Source of the DNA: NVTR01 sp036480115
GTDB lineage: Bacteria > Pseudomonadota > Alphaproteobacteria > Rhodobacterales > Rhodobacteraceae
DNA length: 64,000 bases
Direction: 5' to 3'
Assembly: GCA_965224795.1 (NCBI GenBank)
Contig: CBDDAE010000002.1
Coordinates: forward strand, 124,001-188,000
Shown: positions 60,786 to 64,000 of the stretch, piece by piece
Numbering within the stretch: the stretch's first letter is position 1
How the letters are laid out: the number at the start of each line of letters is the position of its first letter
Program-made: the position numbers and the translations under genes
Notes under the pieces: model-generated
Told to the model about the DNA's origin: nothing
The model's database searches: none
What the model saw: the letters and a program-made list of their open reading frames with translations, nothing else

Positions 60786-62945
60786 ATGTCAGAACCGAAA
60801 ATCACCGAAGATCTGATTGCGTCGCACGGGCTTGCGCCCAATGAATACGCGGAAATCATCCGCCTGCTGAACCGGGAACCCACCTATACCGAGCTGGGCA
60901 TTTTTTCCGCCATGTGGAACGAGCATTGTTCCTATAAATCCAGCAAAAAATGGCTGCGCACCTTGCCCACCACTGGCCCACAGGTTATCTGCGGCCCCGG
61001 TGAAAACGCTGGTATTGTCGATATTGGCGATGGCCAATGCGTTGTTTTCAAAATGGAAAGCCATAACCACCCCAGTTATATTGAGCCCTATCAAGGGGCG
61101 GCCACCGGCATGGGTGGCATCCTGCGTGACGTCTTCACCATGGGCGCGCGCCCGATTGCGGCAATGAATTCGCTGTCGTTTGGTGAACCTGATCACCCCA
61201 AGACCCGCCAACTGGTCAATGGTGTGGTCGAAGGCATTGGCGGTTACGGCAATTGCTTTGGCGTGCCAACGGTAGGTGGCGAAGTGCGGTTTGACCCGGC
61301 CTATAACGGCAACTGTCTGGTCAATGCATTTGCCGCCGGATTGGCCGATACTGATAAGATTTTCTATTCGGCCGCATCCGGTGTCGGCATGCCGGTGGTT
61401 TATCTTGGCGCTAAAACCGGCCGGGATGGCGTTGGTGGTGCCACCATGGCAAGCGCTGAATTTGATGACACGATAGAGGAAAAGCGCCCCACCGTTCAGG
61501 TCGGCGATCCGTTCACCGAAAAGCGCCTGATGGAGGCGACGTTGGAACTGATGGCCACCGGTGCCGTCATTTCGATCCAGGATATGGGCGCAGCGGGCCT
61601 GACCTGCAGCGCCGTTGAAATGGGTGACAAGGGCGGGCTGGGCGTGCGCCTGAACCTTAACACCGTGCCCCAACGCGAAGAAAACATGACGGCCTATGAA
61701 ATGATGCTGTCCGAAAGCCAGGAACGTATGTTGATGGTGCTGAACCCGGAATTGGAAGCCGTTGCCAAAGCGGTGTTTGACAAATGGGATCTGGATTTCG
61801 CCATTGTTGGCGAAACCATCGCCGAGGATAAGTTCGAAATCTTCCATAACGGCAATTGCATGGCTGACCTGCCACTTGCCGCACTGTCTGGCACTGCGCC
61901 GGAATATGACCGTGACTGGGTGGAAACACCGCCCGCGCCAGACATGGACCCGGTTCCACAGGTTGACCCGATCGACGGGCTTCGCGCGCTGATCAGCAGC
62001 CCGAATTACGCAGGCAAACAGTGGGTTTACCAACAATACGACACCCAGGTTATGGCCGACACGGTGATCACGCCGGGCCTTGGCGCGGGCATCGTTCGGG
62101 TGCATGGCACCGAAAAAATGCTTGCCTTCACGTCAGATGTCACGCCGCGCTACGTCATGGCCAACCCATATATGGGCGGCGCTCAGGCAGTGGCCGAGGC
62201 TTATCGCAACCTAACATGTGTGGGCGCAACCCCACTGGCCACTACTGACAATATGAACTTTGGCAACCCGGAAAAACCAGAGATTATGGGCCAGTTTGTC
62301 GGCGCAATTAAAGGCATTTCCGCGGCTGTTATCGCGCTGGATATGCCGATCGTGTCGGGCAACGTTTCGCTGTATAATGAAACCGACGGAACCGGCATTC
62401 TGCCCACCCCCACAATTGGTGCCGTGGGTCTTATCAAACACGCTGATCAACTGATCAGCGGTCAGGCGCGTGATGGACATGTCGCTCTTTTGGTCGGCGA
62501 AACAGGCAGCCACCTGGGCCAGTCCGCGCTTCTGGCCGAGGTTTTTAACCGCAATGACGGCGATGCACCAAACGTTGATCTGGCGGCTGAAAAACGCAAC
62601 GGCGATTTCATCCGCGACAACGTCCAATGGATACCCGCCGTCACCGACCTGTCAGATGGCGGGTTGGCACTGGCAGCTTTTGAGCTGGCTGAAGCAGCCG
62701 GCGTCGGTGTCACGCTGGACACCGACGACACCCCCACCCTATTTGGCGAAGATCAGGCGCGCTATCTGATCGCCTGCAACTTTGACGCCGCCGAAGCGCT
62801 GATGGTCGCTGCGGGGAAAGCCAATATCCGCCTTCAATCGGTCGGTAAATTCAGCGGCGATCAGGTTACCTTTGGCGGCGCTACCGCCCCCTTGTCTGAC
62901 CTCAGCCAAATATTTCGCAACAGTTTTGCCAATACCGTAACCTAG
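60786..62945 (+). CDS. purL: Phosphoribosylformylglycinamidine synthase subunit PurL
   Basis: 719 residues, the size of the PurL that works with PurS and PurQ. It converts FGAR to FGAM with ATP and ammonia. Marks are MWNEHCSYKSSK, HNHPSYIEPYQGAATGMGGILRDVFTMGARP, VGGEVRFD and QDMGAAGLTCS. purS and purQ are not in the window. The 438-residue frame on the other strand is a shadow. Confidence 0.97.
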   Translation: MSEPKITEDLIASHGLAPNEYAEIIRLLNREPTYTELGIFSAMWNEHCSYKSSKKWLRTLPTTGPQVICGPGENAGIVDIGDGQCVVFKMESHNHPSYIEPYQGAATGMGGILRDVFTMGARPIAAMNSLSFGEPDHPKTRQLVNGVVEGIGGYGNCFGVPTVGGEVRFDPAYNGNCLVNAFAAGLADTDKIFYSAASGVGMPVVYLGAKTGRDGVGGATMASAEFDDTIEEKRPTVQVGDPFTEKRLMEATLELMATGAVISIQDMGAAGLTCSAVEMGDKGGLGVRLNLNTVPQREENMTAYEMMLSESQERMLMVLNPELEAVAKAVFDKWDLDFAIVGETIAEDKFEIFHNGNCMADLPLAALSGTAPEYDRDWVETPPAPDMDPVPQVDPIDGLRALISSPNYAGKQWVYQQYDTQVMADTVITPGLGAGIVRVHGTEKMLAFTSDVTPRYVMANPYMGGAQAVAEAYRNLTCVGATPLATTDNMNFGNPEKPEIMGQFVGAIKGISAAVIALDMPIVSGNVSLYNETDGTGILPTPTIGAVGLIKHADQLISGQARDGHVALLVGETGSHLGQSALLAEVFNRNDGDAPNVDLAAEKRNGDFIRDNVQWIPAVTDLSDGGLALAAFELAEAAGVGVTLDTDDTPTLFGEDQARYLIACNFDAAEALMVAAGKANIRLQSVGKFSGDQVTFGGATAPLSDLSQIFRNSFANTVT

Positions 62946-63082
62946 CCCTATTAAGTATCCAGTTACGTCACTTGTCACCGACCCGACCCTGCAAAACACA
63001 ACACTGCCCTTTGGCGCTACACCCTTGCGCCGCCTGCGCGCGAACACTACATCTTGGCCAACACCAACGGAGACACATAAAC

Positions 63083-63325
63083 ATGGCCATTGAAGCCCAG
63101 GAAATTGAAAGCCTGATCCGCGACGCCTTCCCGGACGCCCAGATCACCATCACCGATCTGGCTGGCGACGGGAACCACTACGCGGCGGAAGTGATTGACG
63201 CCAGCTTCAAAGGCCAGAACCGGGTGCAGCAACAGCGCGCGGTTTACGCATCCCTAAAAGGTAAAATGGACGGCAAGTCCGGCGAATTGCACGCCCTTGC
63301 CCTGACAACGAAAGCACCGGAGTAA
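63083..63325 (+). CDS. bolA: BolA-family protein
   Basis: 80 residues from the ATG at 63083 (GGAG upstream). IESLIRDAFPDAQITITDLAGDGNHYAAEVIDASFKG holds the His residues used for [2Fe-2S] binding with a monothiol glutaredoxin. The next gene is that glutaredoxin, four bases on. Confidence 0.94.
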   Translation: MAIEAQEIESLIRDAFPDAQITITDLAGDGNHYAAEVIDASFKGQNRVQQQRAVYASLKGKMDGKSGELHALALTTKAPE

Positions 63326-63329
63326 TATT

Positions 63330-63692
63330 ATGAGCAACGCACAAACCCAGATCAAAGACACCGTCACCAGCAATGACGTGGCCCTGTTCATGAAGGGCAC
63401 AAAGATGATGCCGCAATGCGGATTTTCATCCAAAGTTGCGGGCATTCTGAACTATATGGGCGTTGAATATTCCGACGTGAACGTGCTGGAAGACGACACA
63501 ATCCGCCAGGGCATCAAGGATTATTCAGACTGGCCAACTGTGCCCCAGCTTTACGTCAAAGGCGAATTTGTCGGCGGTTGCGACATCATCATCGAAATGA
63601 CCATGTCCGGTGAACTTGATCAGCTGCTGGATGACAAGGGCATTGCCTATGACAAGGAGGCGGTAAAAAAGATCCGCGAAAGCAATACCTAA
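63330..63692 (+). CDS. grxD: Monothiol glutaredoxin (Grx4 type)
   Basis: 120 residues with the active motif CGFS in KMMPQCGFSSKV, WPTVPQLYVKGEFVGGCDI and the glutathione loop. It carries [2Fe-2S] clusters, probably as a heterodimer with the BolA protein encoded directly upstream, and so links iron-sulfur status to regulation. Confidence 0.96.
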   Translation: MSNAQTQIKDTVTSNDVALFMKGTKMMPQCGFSSKVAGILNYMGVEYSDVNVLEDDTIRQGIKDYSDWPTVPQLYVKGEFVGGCDIIIEMTMSGELDQLLDDKGIAYDKEAVKKIRESNT

Positions 63693-63701
63693 CCCAAAAA
63701 T

Positions 63702-64000
63702 TTACACGATTGCTTTTTCTTCCACGGCCGCGGCCAACGATTCCGCGCGTGCAGCCAATTCAGCCAAACTGTCGGTCAATGCTGGTGGGATCACGGCAAC
63801 CTCGACGGTTTGCGCCTTTGGTTTGGGTTGGTTGCGCAGCTCATCAATCAAGGTTTTTTGCGAAGCCAGTTTTTCTTCTAGCGCGCGCATCTGCTCTTCC
63901 AGTCCAGCGGTTTTATCAGCCAGCATCAGCCCAGACATCAGCAACATGCGACTTTCAGGCATCCGCCCGATCTGATTGTTAAGTACCGAAGCCTCTGCAT
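63702..64000 (-). CDS. zapA: Cell division protein ZapA, C-terminal part (5' end outside window)
   Basis: The frame is open to the window edge, so the first residues are missing. IGRMPESRMLLMSGLMLADKTAGLEEQM and the coiled coil that follows are the C-terminal helix of ZapA, which bundles FtsZ filaments at the division ring. A shorter frame from the internal ATG at 63962 is not the true start. Convergent with grxD, nine bases apart. Confidence 0.8.
   Translation of the reverse strand, partial: AEASVLNNQIGRMPESRMLLMSGLMLADKTAGLEEQMRALEEKLASQKTLIDELRNQPKPKAQTVEVAVIPPALTDSLAELAARAESLAAAVEEKAIV

Noticed and set aside
60789..62105. 438-residue minus-strand frame inside purL
   Set aside because: Long only because of codon bias on the purL strand; no ribosome binding site and no domain.

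Overview
The window looks like a chromosomal segment of a marine alphaproteobacterium of the Rhodobacterales (Roseobacter group) carrying an integrated mobile element at its left end. The taxonomic reading is inference. It rests on the DMSP lyase gene dddP, the chain yajC-secD-secF-(tauE-like)-(Mth938-like)-ccmA-B-C-D-G, a single-chain indolepyruvate:ferredoxin oxidoreductase, a short PurL of the PurSQL type, and a recurring GCCTCCGGCGGG-type motif just after minus-strand genes.

Region 1 (1-15.6 kb) is accessory DNA ending at the 3' end of a tRNA-Leu(UAG) gene. It holds two FtsK/HerA/TraG-type ATPases (one cut by the window edge), a replication-relaxation-like protein, a DUF3768 protein, a Xre-type repressor, a RuvC-fold protein that seems to lack its first catalytic Asp, an S51 peptidase and an AlpA-like DNA-binding protein. 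Two cargo modules stand out. One is a compact RiPP-like cluster at 1.65-4.73 kb: a 43-residue Arg-rich, Gly5-containing peptide, a hairpin, a stand-alone YcaO enzyme and an ABC exporter. The other is a 1444-residue P-loop NTPase with a C-terminal PD-(D/E)XK-like nuclease, a probable anti-phage defence protein. An identical 11-bp operator-like sequence lies upstream of the divergent transfer/DUF3768 genes and of the Xre gene, and a dense cluster of inverted repeats precedes the Xre gene. No integrase or relaxase is visible.

Region 2 (15.6-31.5 kb) is chromosomal: nnrD/nnrE in one reading frame split by a UGA, glnB-glnA, a BCCT transporter, a fatty acid desaturase, a DUF3445 haem protein, dddP, a GFA protein, a hydrolase-OsmC fusion, a small TetR-controlled operon and a sulfotransferase.

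Region 3 (31.6-43.6 kb) has a cyanide-insensitive-type cytochrome bd oxidase with a 38-residue accessory peptide, an MFS exporter, purB, a solitary fliG, an LpxL-like acyltransferase, a DUF1223 protein and acnA.

Region 4 (43.6-64 kb) contains the cytochrome c maturation/Sec block, argC, murI, indolepyruvate oxidoreductase with a divergent LysR regulator, a predicted ~80-nt small RNA, an ECF42 sigma factor with its DGPF partner, a MAPEG protein, purL-bolA-grxD and the end of zapA. Apart from the element, most genes are ordinary housekeeping genes. The most novel-looking material is the YcaO cluster, the NTPase-nuclease and the element's regulatory DNA.
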